This document shows positions 35,166-42,903 of a DNA stretch of 64,000 nt, in pieces (the first letter of the stretch is position 1; every line of letters begins with the position of its first letter). The position numbers and the translations under genes were made by a program. The notes beneath the pieces are model-generated. The model was given only the letters and a program-made list of their open reading frames with translations. It did not search any database and had not been told where the DNA came from. This stretch comes from CALVZT01 sp964368755 (GTDB lineage Bacteria; Bacillota; Clostridia; Christensenellales; UBA1242). The stretch spans positions 1-64,000 of the forward strand of contig CAYJCR010000004.1 of the NCBI GenBank assembly GCA_964368755.1, in the 5' to 3' direction.

Positions 35166-35254
35166 TTTACTTAAATAACATATTTTCAAATATTTTGTTT
35201 TGGACTGATAAAATACATAATTCTGCATAGAATAACTCTTGATAAGGGGGCTCT

Positions 35255-36022
35255 ATGTGGGATTTTTGTTTGGTAATACCTAGAGAATATGGCAGAATAG
35301 CATATATAATCAAAGATATTGTTAAGGCGAACGCAAGGCAAGCTTATGTGCAGACAATCGTTGAGGAAGAATATACTTACAGATATATTCTCTCTATGCA
35401 ATTATCTGACAAGAGCTTAATATATCCGTTGATATTTGATTGTATTGTTAGCAGTTCTGTTTGGTATTACAAGAAAAGCTATATTATTAACAATCTCAAA
35501 TATGACTTTGGCAATGGGCTCAAAGAACAAGCATTTTTGAAAGCGTTATTTTGCTTTGACTTGCATATAGATGTTGAAGAAGTTTCCAAAAAAATGCGTG
35601 GGGATACTTTGTATGTTGATTCTGTATATAAGTTTGGACTTAAAAATTTGACTCGCAGATGGAAAGAACTAGTAAGCCTCGCAAATGACAATTATTTCTA
35701 TGTCAAAAATGATGATTCTTTTCTTCAACTCTTGAAGTTCCTTATAAGCAATATTGACTATAGAACAAGTATCGTGAATGTATATAAGACTAACAATCGA
35801 TATACGTTCCATGATAACAACAACAAAGTTATTGATGATTATTTGCTTGATTTTCCTAATGACAAGATTAACTTTTTGATTAACTCGCTTATTATTCTTA
35901 ACCCGCAGATAATAGTTTTGCATTTTGATACAGATGATTATGAAGAAAAAACCATTCTTTTAGATTTGTTTGAAGATCGCATAAAGAGTAATTATAAATG
36001 TGTTGACAACAAAATTAACTAG
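35255..36022 (+). CDS. ytxC: YtxC-like sporulation-associated protein
   Basis: A 255-residue protein placed just upstream of thrS, exactly as ytxC in B. subtilis. The C-terminal third (DDYLLDFPNDKINFLINSL, then LNPQIIVLHFDTDD and ILLDLFEDRIKS) resembles the conserved YtxC C-terminus, in which a short nearly invariant 'LI..L..L.P..I..H' pattern occurs. The terminal Cys cluster known from many clostridial YtxC proteins is lacking here. AAGGGGG precedes the ATG. YtxC is annotated as a putative sporulation protein in Firmicutes; its mechanism is unknown. The thrS promoter -35 box lies inside its last codons. Confidence 0.7.
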   Translation: MWDFCLVIPREYGRIAYIIKDIVKANARQAYVQTIVEEEYTYRYILSMQLSDKSLIYPLIFDCIVSSSVWYYKKSYIINNLKYDFGNGLKEQAFLKALFCFDLHIDVEEVSKKMRGDTLYVDSVYKFGLKNLTRRWKELVSLANDNYFYVKNDDSFLQLLKFLISNIDYRTSIVNVYKTNNRYTFHDNNNKVIDDYLLDFPNDKINFLINSLIILNPQIIVLHFDTDDYEEKTILLDLFEDRIKSNYKCVDNKIN

Positions 36023-36031
36023 TGTTATAAT
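36003..36031 (+). promoter_or_regulatory. Promoter of the thrS T-box leader
   Basis: TTGACA, a 17-base spacer, then TATAAT: a consensus promoter that overlaps the 3' end of the ytxC-like gene. Confidence 0.85.
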
Positions 36032-36039
36032 TACAACAT

Positions 36040-36272
36040 AATACATGATGCATTAGCAGACAAGTAGGCACAGAGAGTTGTTCACAGAGAGTATGAGATT
36101 GGTGTGACTCATATAGCAATACTGTTAACCGAAACCACTGTTATTCATGCGAGGGAGAATGCGTTAGTTTCTTTACAAACGAGTGGTTGAGGATTATTCC
36201 TCAATAACAAAGGTGGAACCGCGGAATAGTTATTTCGTCCTTTGACTGATTAGTCATAGGATTTTTTTATTT
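36040..36272 (+). promoter_or_regulatory. T-box riboswitch (threonine) upstream of thrS
   Basis: The T-box sequence AAGGTGGAACCGCGG is at 36210-36224, preceded by a CCTCAA-containing stem. The AGAGAG element of stem I is near 36071-36100, and a terminator TCCTTTGACT / AGTCATAGGA plus a run of T is at 36238-36268. The likely specifier codon is ACC (36134-36136) in the context GAAACCAC, fitting threonine. Uncharged tRNA-Thr should favour readthrough into thrS. Confidence 0.92.
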
Positions 36273-36284
36273 TTTGGAGGAAGT

Positions 36285-36341
36285 ATGGTGTCTGTATCAA
36301 TGATTGCTATCTATAAGTTAACAACAACCCGCAAGGGTTAA
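36285..36341 (+). CDS. Possible threonine-rich leader peptide (18 aa)
   Basis: GGAGG lies four bases before ATG; the frame reads MVSVSMIAIYKLTTTRKG and stops at 36339-36341. Three consecutive Thr codons (ACA ACA ACC) overlap the 5' arm of a small hairpin, AACCC-GCAA-GGGTT (36326-36339), which is followed five bases later by six T. The layout resembles an amino-acid leader peptide, but the hairpin is short, and a T-box already controls the gene. It could be a chance frame. Confidence 0.4.
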   Translation: MVSVSMIAIYKLTTTRKG

Positions 36342-36400
36342 GGATTTTTTATGCAACAAATTGATAACAGAAATATTTAATAAAATAAGGGAAAATAATT

Positions 36401-38155
36401 ATGGAAAAAGAAAAATTAGAAATGTATAGACATAGTATGAGTCATGTCCTTGCAAAGGCCGTAGGCGAGTTGTACAAAGATGTTAAGTTTGCCATTGGAC
36501 CTTGTGTTGACAATGGATTCTACTATGATTTTGATATCCCAGAGAACCTCAAACCTGAGGACTGGGGCAAGATTGAACAAAAGATGAGAGAGATCATCAA
36601 TAGAGATGAGCCTTTTGTTCGCAAAGAGATTACTAGGGCAGAAGCTTTGAAGTTATTTGCTGAGCAACCATACAAAGTTGAACTTATCAATGACCTTCCA
36701 GAAGATTCAATCATATCCATGTACTATCTTGGAGATGATTGGTTCGATTTGTGTCGTGGACCTCACGTTGAGAGCACAAAGTATTTGAGAGGTTTTGCAT
36801 TCGAACTCAATCGTATTAGTGGTGCTTATTGGAGAGGAAGTGAGAAGAATAAGATGCTCCAAAGAGTGTATTGCTACGGATTTGCTGACAAACAAGAACT
36901 CAAAGACTACAAACATATGATAGAAGAGGCTCTAATGCGTGATCACAACAAGTTGGGTAGAGAACTCGAGTTATTTACCACTGTTGATGAAATAGGTCAA
37001 GGGCTACCTATTATGCTCCCAAAAGGCACGAAGATAATACAACTATTGCAGAGATTTGTCGAAGATGAAGAAGCAAAAAGAGGCTGGCAATTAACAAAGA
37101 CTCCACTTATGGCAAAGAGTGATTTGTACAAGCGTTCTGGACACTGGGATCACTATCAAGATGGTATGTTCATTATGGGACAGGAAGGCAAAGATGAAGA
37201 AGTATTCGCACTTCGTCCTATGACTTGCCCATTCCAATATCAATGTTTCTTGAATAGACCTAGATCATATAGGGATCTTCCACTTAGGTATGACGAGACT
37301 TCGACGTTGTTTAGGAATGAAGCAAGTGGTGAGATGCATGGGCTTATCCGCGTAAGACAATTTACGATATCAGAAGGACACTTGATGTGTACTCCTGACC
37401 AACTTGAAGATGAATTCAAGAGTTGTCTTGAGCTTGCTATATTTATGTTGAAAACTCTTGGTTTGTATGAAGATGCCTCGTATAGATTCTCTCAATGGGA
37501 TCCTAATGATAAAGCTAAGTACATTGGTACGGCTGAACAATGGAATGAAGCACAAGGCACAATGTATAAGATATTGGATCACCTCAAAGTTCCATATGTA
37601 GTAGGTGTCGGAGAAGCAGCATTCTATGGACCAAAACTTGACATTCAGATCAAGAATGTATGGGGCAAAGAAGATACTTTGATCACAATACAGATTGACC
37701 AAATGCTTGCAGAGAAGTTCGATATGGAGTATGTTGACAAAGACGGAGTAAAACGTAATCCATATATCATACACAGAACGAGTATTGGTTGTTACGAAAG
37801 GACTCTTGCATATCTTATCGAGAAATATGCTGGTGCATTCCCAATGTGGCTTGCTCCTGTTCAAATCAAGGTTATGAATATATCAGAGAACTCAGAAAAG
37901 TATGCAATGAAGATTTATGAGCAACTATTTGCCAAAGGCTATAGAGTTGAACTTGATAACAGAAATGAGAAGATTGGCAGGAAGATAAGAGAAGCCCAAC
38001 TTATGAAGATACCTTATATGCTTGTTGTTGGTGACAAAGAGATGCAAGATAAGACTGTCGCTGTTCGTAGTAGAAGAGATGGAGATAAGGGTGTTATGAA
38101 ACTCGCAGCTTTTGTCAAAGATATACAGAAAGAGATAGATTCAAAAGCAAGATAA
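36401..38155 (+). CDS. thrS: Threonyl-tRNA synthetase lacking the TGS domain
   Basis: Charges tRNA-Thr. The 584-residue protein begins right at the editing domain (HSMSHVLAKAV, about residue 10, with HxxxH), so the N-terminal TGS domain of about 60 residues present in most bacterial ThrS (around 640 residues) is missing. The class II catalytic core (motif 2 FRNEASGEMHG, motif 3 GCYERTLAYLIEKYAG) and the anticodon-binding domain from about residue 480 are complete. AAGGGAAA precedes the ATG. A T-box, and possibly a leader peptide, lie upstream. No TGS segment is encoded in the leader. Confidence 0.96.
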   Translation: MEKEKLEMYRHSMSHVLAKAVGELYKDVKFAIGPCVDNGFYYDFDIPENLKPEDWGKIEQKMREIINRDEPFVRKEITRAEALKLFAEQPYKVELINDLPEDSIISMYYLGDDWFDLCRGPHVESTKYLRGFAFELNRISGAYWRGSEKNKMLQRVYCYGFADKQELKDYKHMIEEALMRDHNKLGRELELFTTVDEIGQGLPIMLPKGTKIIQLLQRFVEDEEAKRGWQLTKTPLMAKSDLYKRSGHWDHYQDGMFIMGQEGKDEEVFALRPMTCPFQYQCFLNRPRSYRDLPLRYDETSTLFRNEASGEMHGLIRVRQFTISEGHLMCTPDQLEDEFKSCLELAIFMLKTLGLYEDASYRFSQWDPNDKAKYIGTAEQWNEAQGTMYKILDHLKVPYVVGVGEAAFYGPKLDIQIKNVWGKEDTLITIQIDQMLAEKFDMEYVDKDGVKRNPYIIHRTSIGCYERTLAYLIEKYAGAFPMWLAPVQIKVMNISENSEKYAMKIYEQLFAKGYRVELDNRNEKIGRKIREAQLMKIPYMLVVGDKEMQDKTVAVRSRRDGDKGVMKLAAFVKDIQKEIDSKAR

Positions 38156-38173
38156 AATTTTTGTAAAAATGTG

Positions 38174-38202
38174 TTGACAATATTATCGCAACGTGATATT
38201 AT
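38174..38202 (+). promoter_or_regulatory. Promoter of infC-rpmI-rplT
   Basis: TTGACA, a 17-base spacer, then TATTAT. Confidence 0.85.
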
Positions 38203-38208
38203 GTTGTC

Positions 38209-38341
38209 ATGTAAGTAGAAGTATCCACTTCTCACCGTGCGGCGAATCGTGCTAGCAATGGTTGTTATTAGGTTTTTTGAGTGATATTGAGTCACTCTTG
38301 AACATATATACGTGGATACTTAACTTAGTATCCACTTTTTT
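38209..38341 (+). promoter_or_regulatory. L20-type ribosomal leader with attenuator upstream of infC
   Basis: The leader contains AGTATCCACTT at 38220-38230, identical to the 3' arm of the terminator GTGGATACT-taactt-AGTATCCAC (38312-38335) that ends in seven T. The two copies can therefore compete for the same GTGGATACT strand, the antiterminator/terminator scheme known for L20 leaders of Firmicutes. L20 protein binding is expected to favour termination. The assignment rests on position plus the competing repeats. Confidence 0.85.
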
Positions 38342-38393
38342 ATTCAAGTGGGGACAAGAGTTATTTCTAATACGATAAAGGGGGAATACCACT

Positions 38394-38900
38394 ATTAAAG
38401 ACCAATTAATTAATCACGAAATTAATTTGCCTAGTATCCGTCTTGTAGGCGAGAATGGCGAACAACTTGGAATTGTTTCTTCATCAGAAGGCAACAGAAT
38501 AGCAGATGAGCAAGAGCTTGACCTTGTGTTGATCTCTCCAGCCGCTAATCCACCTGTATGCAAACTTATGAATTATGGCAAGTTTAAGTTCGAACAAGCC
38601 AAGAAACTCAAAGAGCAGAAGAAAGCTCAGAAGATCACAGAGATCAAGGAGTTGCAGTTGTCTATGACTATCGAGAAGCACGATATCGAAGTTAGAGTCA
38701 AGCAAGCAAAGAAGTTCCTTGATGCTGACAATAAGGTTAAACTAACCATCAGAATGCACGGAAGACAACAAGCTAGACCAGAAGCTGGCGTAGAAGTAAT
38801 GAATAATTTCTTTGAGCAAGTAAGTGATTGTAGCGTTATTGAGAAGCCTGCTGAAATAATGGGTAGGAATATCACAATGGTTTTGGGACCAAAAAAATAA
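38394..38900 (+). CDS. infC: Translation initiation factor IF-3, AUU start
   Basis: Binds the 30S subunit and checks start-codon/initiator-tRNA pairing. With the ATT start at 38394, the 168-residue protein reads (M)KDQLINHEINLPSIRLVGENGEQLG, the normal IF-3 N-terminus. An upstream in-frame stop at 38376 and no ATG, GTG or TTG between it and the domain leave only this codon, or a TTG at 38427 that would cut off conserved residues. AAAGGGGG lies at a suitable distance. The C-terminal domain ends in NITMVLGPKK. rpmI and rplT follow in the usual operon. Confidence 0.93.
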   Translation: MKDQLINHEINLPSIRLVGENGEQLGIVSSSEGNRIADEQELDLVLISPAANPPVCKLMNYGKFKFEQAKKLKEQKKAQKITEIKELQLSMTIEKHDIEVRVKQAKKFLDADNKVKLTIRMHGRQQARPEAGVEVMNNFFEQVSDCSVIEKPAEIMGRNITMVLGPKK

Positions 38901-38923
38901 TATTTATTTAAGGAGAAATTATC

Positions 38924-39118
38924 ATGCCTAAGCAAAAAACAAACAGTTCTGCAAAGAAAAGATTTACTGTAAAGAAATCTGGTATCATCAAAGGCTCACA
39001 TCAGGGCAGAAGACACATTCTAACAAAGAAAACAACAAAGCGTAAACGCGATTTGAGAAAAGGTGCATATGTAGCCCCAACTCAAGCAAAAACTATCAAG
39101 AAATTGGTACAAGGTTAA
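38924..39118 (+). CDS. rpmI: 50S ribosomal protein L35
   Basis: A 64-residue basic protein starting MPKQKTNSSAKKRFTVKKSG, typical of L35, with HILTKKTTKRKRDLR in the middle. AAGGAG precedes the ATG. It is the middle gene of infC-rpmI-rplT. Confidence 0.96.
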   Translation: MPKQKTNSSAKKRFTVKKSGIIKGSHQGRRHILTKKTTKRKRDLRKGAYVAPTQAKTIKKLVQG

Positions 39119-39133
39119 AAAGGAGAGACAACG

Positions 39134-39487
39134 ATGAGAATAAAGAGAAGCGTTAACGCATTAAAGAAACGTAGAAGTATACTTAAAGCAGCCAAAGGTT
39201 ATAGAGGCTCTAAGTCAAAGTTATATAGAGTTGCAACTGAGCAAGTAATGAAGAGTGGACAATACGCCTTCGCTGGAAGAAAACTTAAGAAGAGAGATTT
39301 CCGTAGCCTATGGATTGCTCGTATCAATGCAGCTTGCAGACTTAATGATATATCTTACAGTAAGTTTATGCATGGCTTGAAGAGTGCCAATATTACTCTT
39401 AACCGCAAAGTACTTGCAGAGATGGCTATTAGTGATCCATCTGCATTCGCTACTTTGGCAGAAACTGCTAAGAAATCAGCAAAGTAA
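39134..39487 (+). CDS. rplT: 50S ribosomal protein L20
   Basis: A 117-residue protein starting MRIKRSVNALKKRRSILKAAKGYRG, with LWIARINAACR and the C-terminal globular part present. L20 is needed for early 50S assembly and, in Firmicutes, is the repressor acting on the leader of this operon; the leader at 38209-38341 has the expected layout. AAGGAGAG precedes the ATG and a terminator follows. Confidence 0.97.
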   Translation: MRIKRSVNALKKRRSILKAAKGYRGSKSKLYRVATEQVMKSGQYAFAGRKLKKRDFRSLWIARINAACRLNDISYSKFMHGLKSANITLNRKVLAEMAISDPSAFATLAETAKKSAK

Positions 39488-39500
39488 TTATTCAAAACTT

Positions 39501-39528
39501 TGACAAGTCAATTGACTTGTCATTTTTT
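39501..39528 (+). terminator. Terminator of infC-rpmI-rplT
   Basis: A long perfect palindrome TGACAAGTCA-AT-TGACTTGTCA followed by six T. Confidence 0.9.
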
Positions 39529-39553
39529 GGTATAAAGAAGAGGAGTCTTTTGT

Positions 39554-40294
39554 ATGAAAAAAATCACTTCTGTTACAAATCCAATAATCAAAGAAGTACT
39601 TGACCAGAAATCTGGCAAGTCGGACTATATCATAGTCGATGGAATCAAACTCATCACAGATGCTATCAACAATGGCATCATGATAGAGAAGTTGTTCATT
39701 AGCTCTGATAATTGTAGTAAGTACTTATACTTAACGAAGTGTGCTAAAGAGTCGTATGAGATATCTGATAATGTACTATCCAAACTATCTTACACGAACT
39801 CTCCACAAGGTATTATGGCTCAAATTGTGGCAAGAAAGTGTGATTTTTGCCACCCTATTGGTAATTGCATAGTACTTGACCATATACAAGACCCAGGCAA
39901 CCTTGGGACTATTATTCGTACTGCATTAGCAGCCAATTATACCGACGTTATTTGTATTGACTGTGCAAGTCACAAGTCAGACAAAGTAGTAAGGGCAAGC
40001 GCAGGCGCTATAATGAATATCAATGTTGTAGCAGTAACAAAAGAGACTTTCTGCAAGACATACAGTGCTTGGGGATTGCCATTATATTGTGCTGATATGG
40101 ATGGTAAGGATATATACGACTTTGTTCCAGCCAAGCAGTATGGGATTGTTATTGGCAATGAAGGACAGGGTGTATCTTGTGAGATACAAGCACTTGCAAC
40201 GGACAGGATTTCTATCCCAATGAATAGCAAGATCGAATCGTTGAATGCAGGTGTAAGTGCAAGTATAATCATGTATTTACTTGCAAGCAAATAA
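39554..40294 (+). CDS. TrmH/SpoU-family RNA 2'-O-methyltransferase
   Basis: The 246-residue protein has an N-terminal L7Ae-like substrate domain (about 1-85) and a SPOUT domain with motif 1 LDHIQDPGNLGTIIRTA, motif 2 GIVIGNEGQGVS and motif 3 ISIPMNSKIESLNAGVSASIIMYLLAS. It probably methylates ribose in rRNA (TsnR/RlmB-like); the exact nucleotide cannot be inferred. It begins 26 bases after the rplT terminator, with GAGGAG as ribosome-binding site, a common placement in Firmicutes next to rplT. Confidence 0.88.
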   Translation: MKKITSVTNPIIKEVLDQKSGKSDYIIVDGIKLITDAINNGIMIEKLFISSDNCSKYLYLTKCAKESYEISDNVLSKLSYTNSPQGIMAQIVARKCDFCHPIGNCIVLDHIQDPGNLGTIIRTALAANYTDVICIDCASHKSDKVVRASAGAIMNINVVAVTKETFCKTYSAWGLPLYCADMDGKDIYDFVPAKQYGIVIGNEGQGVSCEIQALATDRISIPMNSKIESLNAGVSASIIMYLLASK

Positions 40295-40312
40295 TATTTT
40301 GTATCAAAATAT

Positions 40313-40341
40313 TTGCATTATGATATATAATTGTGTAAAAT
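40313..40341 (+). promoter_or_regulatory. Promoter of yebC
   Basis: TTGCAT, a 17-base spacer, then TAAAAT. Confidence 0.7.
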
Positions 40342-40373
40342 TACAGTAACTAATATAGAGGAGAATTATTTAG

Positions 40374-41120
40374 ATGTCAGGACATAGCAAATGGGCGAAC
40401 ATTAGAAGAACCAAAGGCAAGAATGATGCAGCACGTGGGCAAGTATTCACAAAAATAGGTAGAGAATTGGCAGTAGCTGTCAAGCAAGGTGGACCTGACC
40501 CTGCATCTAACTCACGTCTTCGTGATTGTATAGCAAAGGCAAAGCAGAATAATATGCCTAATGATACAATTACTAGGAGTATAAAGAAGGCAAGTGGCGA
40601 ACTTGGCAACATCAACTATGAAGAGATAACATACGAAGGTTATGGTATTGGTGGTAGTGCTGTTATAGTCAAATGTCTTACTGACAATAAGAATCGTACA
40701 GCAGGAGATGTTAGACACTCTTTTGACAAACTCGGTGGTAGTCTAGGCTCAACTGGTTGCGTATCATATCTATTTGATAACAAAGGTATGCTCGAGTTGC
40801 CAAAACCTATTAAGATGGATGAAGATGAGTTCATTATGACTTGTCTTGAAGCAGAAGCTGATGATGTTGTTGATGAGGAAGATTGCTATACAATCATTAC
40901 TTCACCATCGAACTATTCTTCAGTTAAAGAGACTCTTGAAGGCAAAGGTTTTGTATTCGATGCAGCAGAAGTTAGACTTATTCCACAGAGTTATCTTGAT
41001 TTGACGCAAGAACAAGAAGGCACTTTCTTGAAGCTTATTGACAAACTTGAAGAGCTTGATGATGTCCAAGAAGTATACCACAATGTCAACATTCGTTTTG
41101 ATGAAGGTGATGATGAATAA
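40374..41120 (+). CDS. yebC: YebC/PmpR-family protein
   Basis: A 248-residue member of the TACO1/YebC family with the signature start MSGHSKWANIRRTKGKNDAARGQVFTKIGREL and the three-domain layout (helical N-terminus, acidic middle, C-terminal RFDEGD). Originally named a transcriptional regulator, the family is now associated with ribosome function at proline stretches in several species (known from other organisms, not visible here). GAGGAG precedes the ATG. In many Firmicutes yebC precedes ruvC; here a - strand pair intervenes. Confidence 0.95.
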   Translation: MSGHSKWANIRRTKGKNDAARGQVFTKIGRELAVAVKQGGPDPASNSRLRDCIAKAKQNNMPNDTITRSIKKASGELGNINYEEITYEGYGIGGSAVIVKCLTDNKNRTAGDVRHSFDKLGGSLGSTGCVSYLFDNKGMLELPKPIKMDEDEFIMTCLEAEADDVVDEEDCYTIITSPSNYSSVKETLEGKGFVFDAAEVRLIPQSYLDLTQEQEGTFLKLIDKLEELDDVQEVYHNVNIRFDEGDDE

Positions 41121-41126
41121 AAAAAA

Positions 41127-41178
41127 CTACTAGTCAAGAGGCTAGTAGCCAAACACAGATTTGTTCTGTGTTTTTTTA
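41127..41178. terminator. Paired hairpins between convergent genes
   Basis: CTACTAG/CTAGTAG (41127-41148) and ACACAGA-tttgt-TCTGTGT followed by seven T (41153-41177). The second can terminate yebC, and its complement begins with A runs usable for the convergent - strand operon. The last T overlaps the stop codon of the - strand gene. Confidence 0.8.
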
Positions 41179-41727
41179 TTGTTCTTCAGCAGGGAAGTAG
41201 AATGATACATTATTCTCATCAAGTGGGTATGGATAGATGGTGTCTCTGAGTGAAGTATTCCTTACATTCTTTCTAAGGTATGGAGAAGCTTCTTCAAGAG
41301 TTTTGTACTCACAATCTTCACCTAAGAATCCACAACCATTGAGTTCATTAGAAGTTTTGTTAGCTGCTTCAATCAGTTTTTGCTCAATTATTTTGAGTTC
41401 TTCGTGAGAATATATAACATTATTCTCATTTGGGTTTCTTTTGTAAATCTGATAGATTGATTGTAGAATCTTCTCATCTTCGATTCTCTGTTGTTTGATA
41501 TCATTTTCTCCATTGATTTTTGCTTGTTGTGCGCGATATTGTTTAAGATTCTCCGCAATGATATCTTTTGAATACAATTCCCAGGAGTTCTCTGGTTGAT
41601 GTGTTGATGGGTCAGTATATTCTTCGAGATACATGAACATATTACTCAACGAACCTTTATAATACTCATCTGGTACTTCACCAAACATTTCTATCAAACA
41701 TCTTTCAAAATATGACAACTCGTCCAT
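41176..41727 (-). CDS. Hypothetical protein, second gene of - strand operon
   Basis: 183 residues, not recognised. Acidic (many Glu/Asp), predicted soluble with a coiled-coil-prone middle (IKQQRIEDEKILQSIYQIYK, EELKIIEQKLIEAANK). Two cysteines (GCGFLGEDC) sit in the second half, and the protein ends in YFPAEEQ. There is no signal peptide or membrane segment. It starts 11 bases downstream of the other - strand gene, with an AGAAAGAA-type site, so both are translated from one message. It shares no visible domain with any gene in the window. Confidence 0.65.
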   Translation of the reverse strand: MDELSYFERCLIEMFGEVPDEYYKGSLSNMFMYLEEYTDPSTHQPENSWELYSKDIIAENLKQYRAQQAKINGENDIKQQRIEDEKILQSIYQIYKRNPNENNVIYSHEELKIIEQKLIEAANKTSNELNGCGFLGEDCEYKTLEEASPYLRKNVRNTSLRDTIYPYPLDENNVSFYFPAEEQ

Positions 41728-41738
41728 AATTCTTTCTC

Positions 41739-42752
41739 CTATTCTTCATCTTGTGCAATCGCTTTATCAAAGTGATCATCAGTTTTGTCTACGGCGTATT
41801 TGAGACTGACATCTTCGATAGAAGATTCGTCTTCACAACCACTAGCTTGGAATATTTGTATAGCCTGTTTCATAGCTGATTTGTAATCCCCGAACTTTGT
41901 TCTATCAGGATCTAAAGGAAGCTGGCCTCTGATTGAAAGTAATTGGTTGGTGCAAGTAACATAATTCTTCATTACATCTGGTATCTCGGCTTTAACTCCA
42001 TCTATTGTGTACAAAGCCTCTTTGTTCTGTTTGTATTCGTTCAAAGCCTCAATATAAGTATCGTTGTTTGCTTCGATGTCTTCGTTAACAATAGCGATTG
42101 CAGATATTGTCTCGTCAAGTAGGTAGGTATCTTTGTCATCAAGTTCGCTTGCAAGGCCGGTGACTTTGCCGAATGTTGATTGTCCATTCTTGTATGATAG
42201 CAAAGTGTCTTGGATAGCACCCAAAGCTTCGATTGCAGAGATGTCAGATGTTCTCATCAATTCTGCTTGCTTGTCAAATAATCTGATTACTTCTATCTTA
42301 AATGGAGAAAATTCAAATCTCGTGTTAAATAGTGGTGTTACAAATCTATCTCTAACAATGTGCACTGTACTAGGAGTTTTTGTTACATCACACATAGCGT
42401 GATTGGATGAACTTAATTGTAGATATAGACTTTTTGTCTCCTTCTCAGCGATATTCAAAAGTCTTGTAAGAGTCTTATCTGTTGATGACAAACTAATCGG
42501 AGTAATTGTCTTCTTGTAATAGTCTTTGATTATATTCTTTGATTGTTCAATCTGATATTTGATTGTTGATAATGTCAAGTACTTCGATGATGTTGTCTGT
42601 TGTATTGCATTCTTTCGATAATTAATAATCTGAGTTATCAAATCTTTTTTCTTAGTTGTGATCTGTGTAGGTACGAGGCCGTCGTATGGGTCGGAGGAGG
42701 TGCCGCTATCCTCACTACTGCTATTTGTCCACCAATAATTATTCGAGCTCAT
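41739..42752 (-). CDS. Hypothetical protein, first gene of - strand operon
   Basis: 337 residues, not recognised. The start MSSNNYWWTNSSSEDSG is polar and Ser-rich with paired Trp. The rest is helical and coiled-coil-prone (ITTKKKDLITQIINYRKNAI, ALNEYKQNKEALYTIDG) with no membrane segment or signal peptide. GGAGG lies about nine bases before the ATG and a strong promoter precedes it. The pair splits yebC from ruvC, which are otherwise neighbours in many Firmicutes. With one tiny exception it is the only - strand transcription unit in 64 kb. Confidence 0.68.
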   Translation of the reverse strand: MSSNNYWWTNSSSEDSGTSSDPYDGLVPTQITTKKKDLITQIINYRKNAIQQTTSSKYLTLSTIKYQIEQSKNIIKDYYKKTITPISLSSTDKTLTRLLNIAEKETKSLYLQLSSSNHAMCDVTKTPSTVHIVRDRFVTPLFNTRFEFSPFKIEVIRLFDKQAELMRTSDISAIEALGAIQDTLLSYKNGQSTFGKVTGLASELDDKDTYLLDETISAIAIVNEDIEANNDTYIEALNEYKQNKEALYTIDGVKAEIPDVMKNYVTCTNQLLSIRGQLPLDPDRTKFGDYKSAMKQAIQIFQASGCEDESSIEDVSLKYAVDKTDDHFDKAIAQDEE

Positions 42753-42782
42753 CTACAAACCTCCAACACTATAATTTGAGTT

Positions 42783-42811
42783 ATTATACAATATAAAGTC
42801 GTTTATTGCAA
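42783..42811 (-). promoter_or_regulatory. Promoter of the - strand operon
   Basis: On the - strand: TTGCAA, a 17-base spacer, then a perfect TATAAT, about 25 bases upstream of the GGAGGTTTGTAG-ATG start region. Confidence 0.75.
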
Positions 42812-42903
42812 CCCCAATTTTTATTTTTTGTATCAGAGATATTGATTTGACTAACTTTCTAATAGTGTGTACAATATTCTTATACTAATGTGAAGGAGTA
42901 TCG

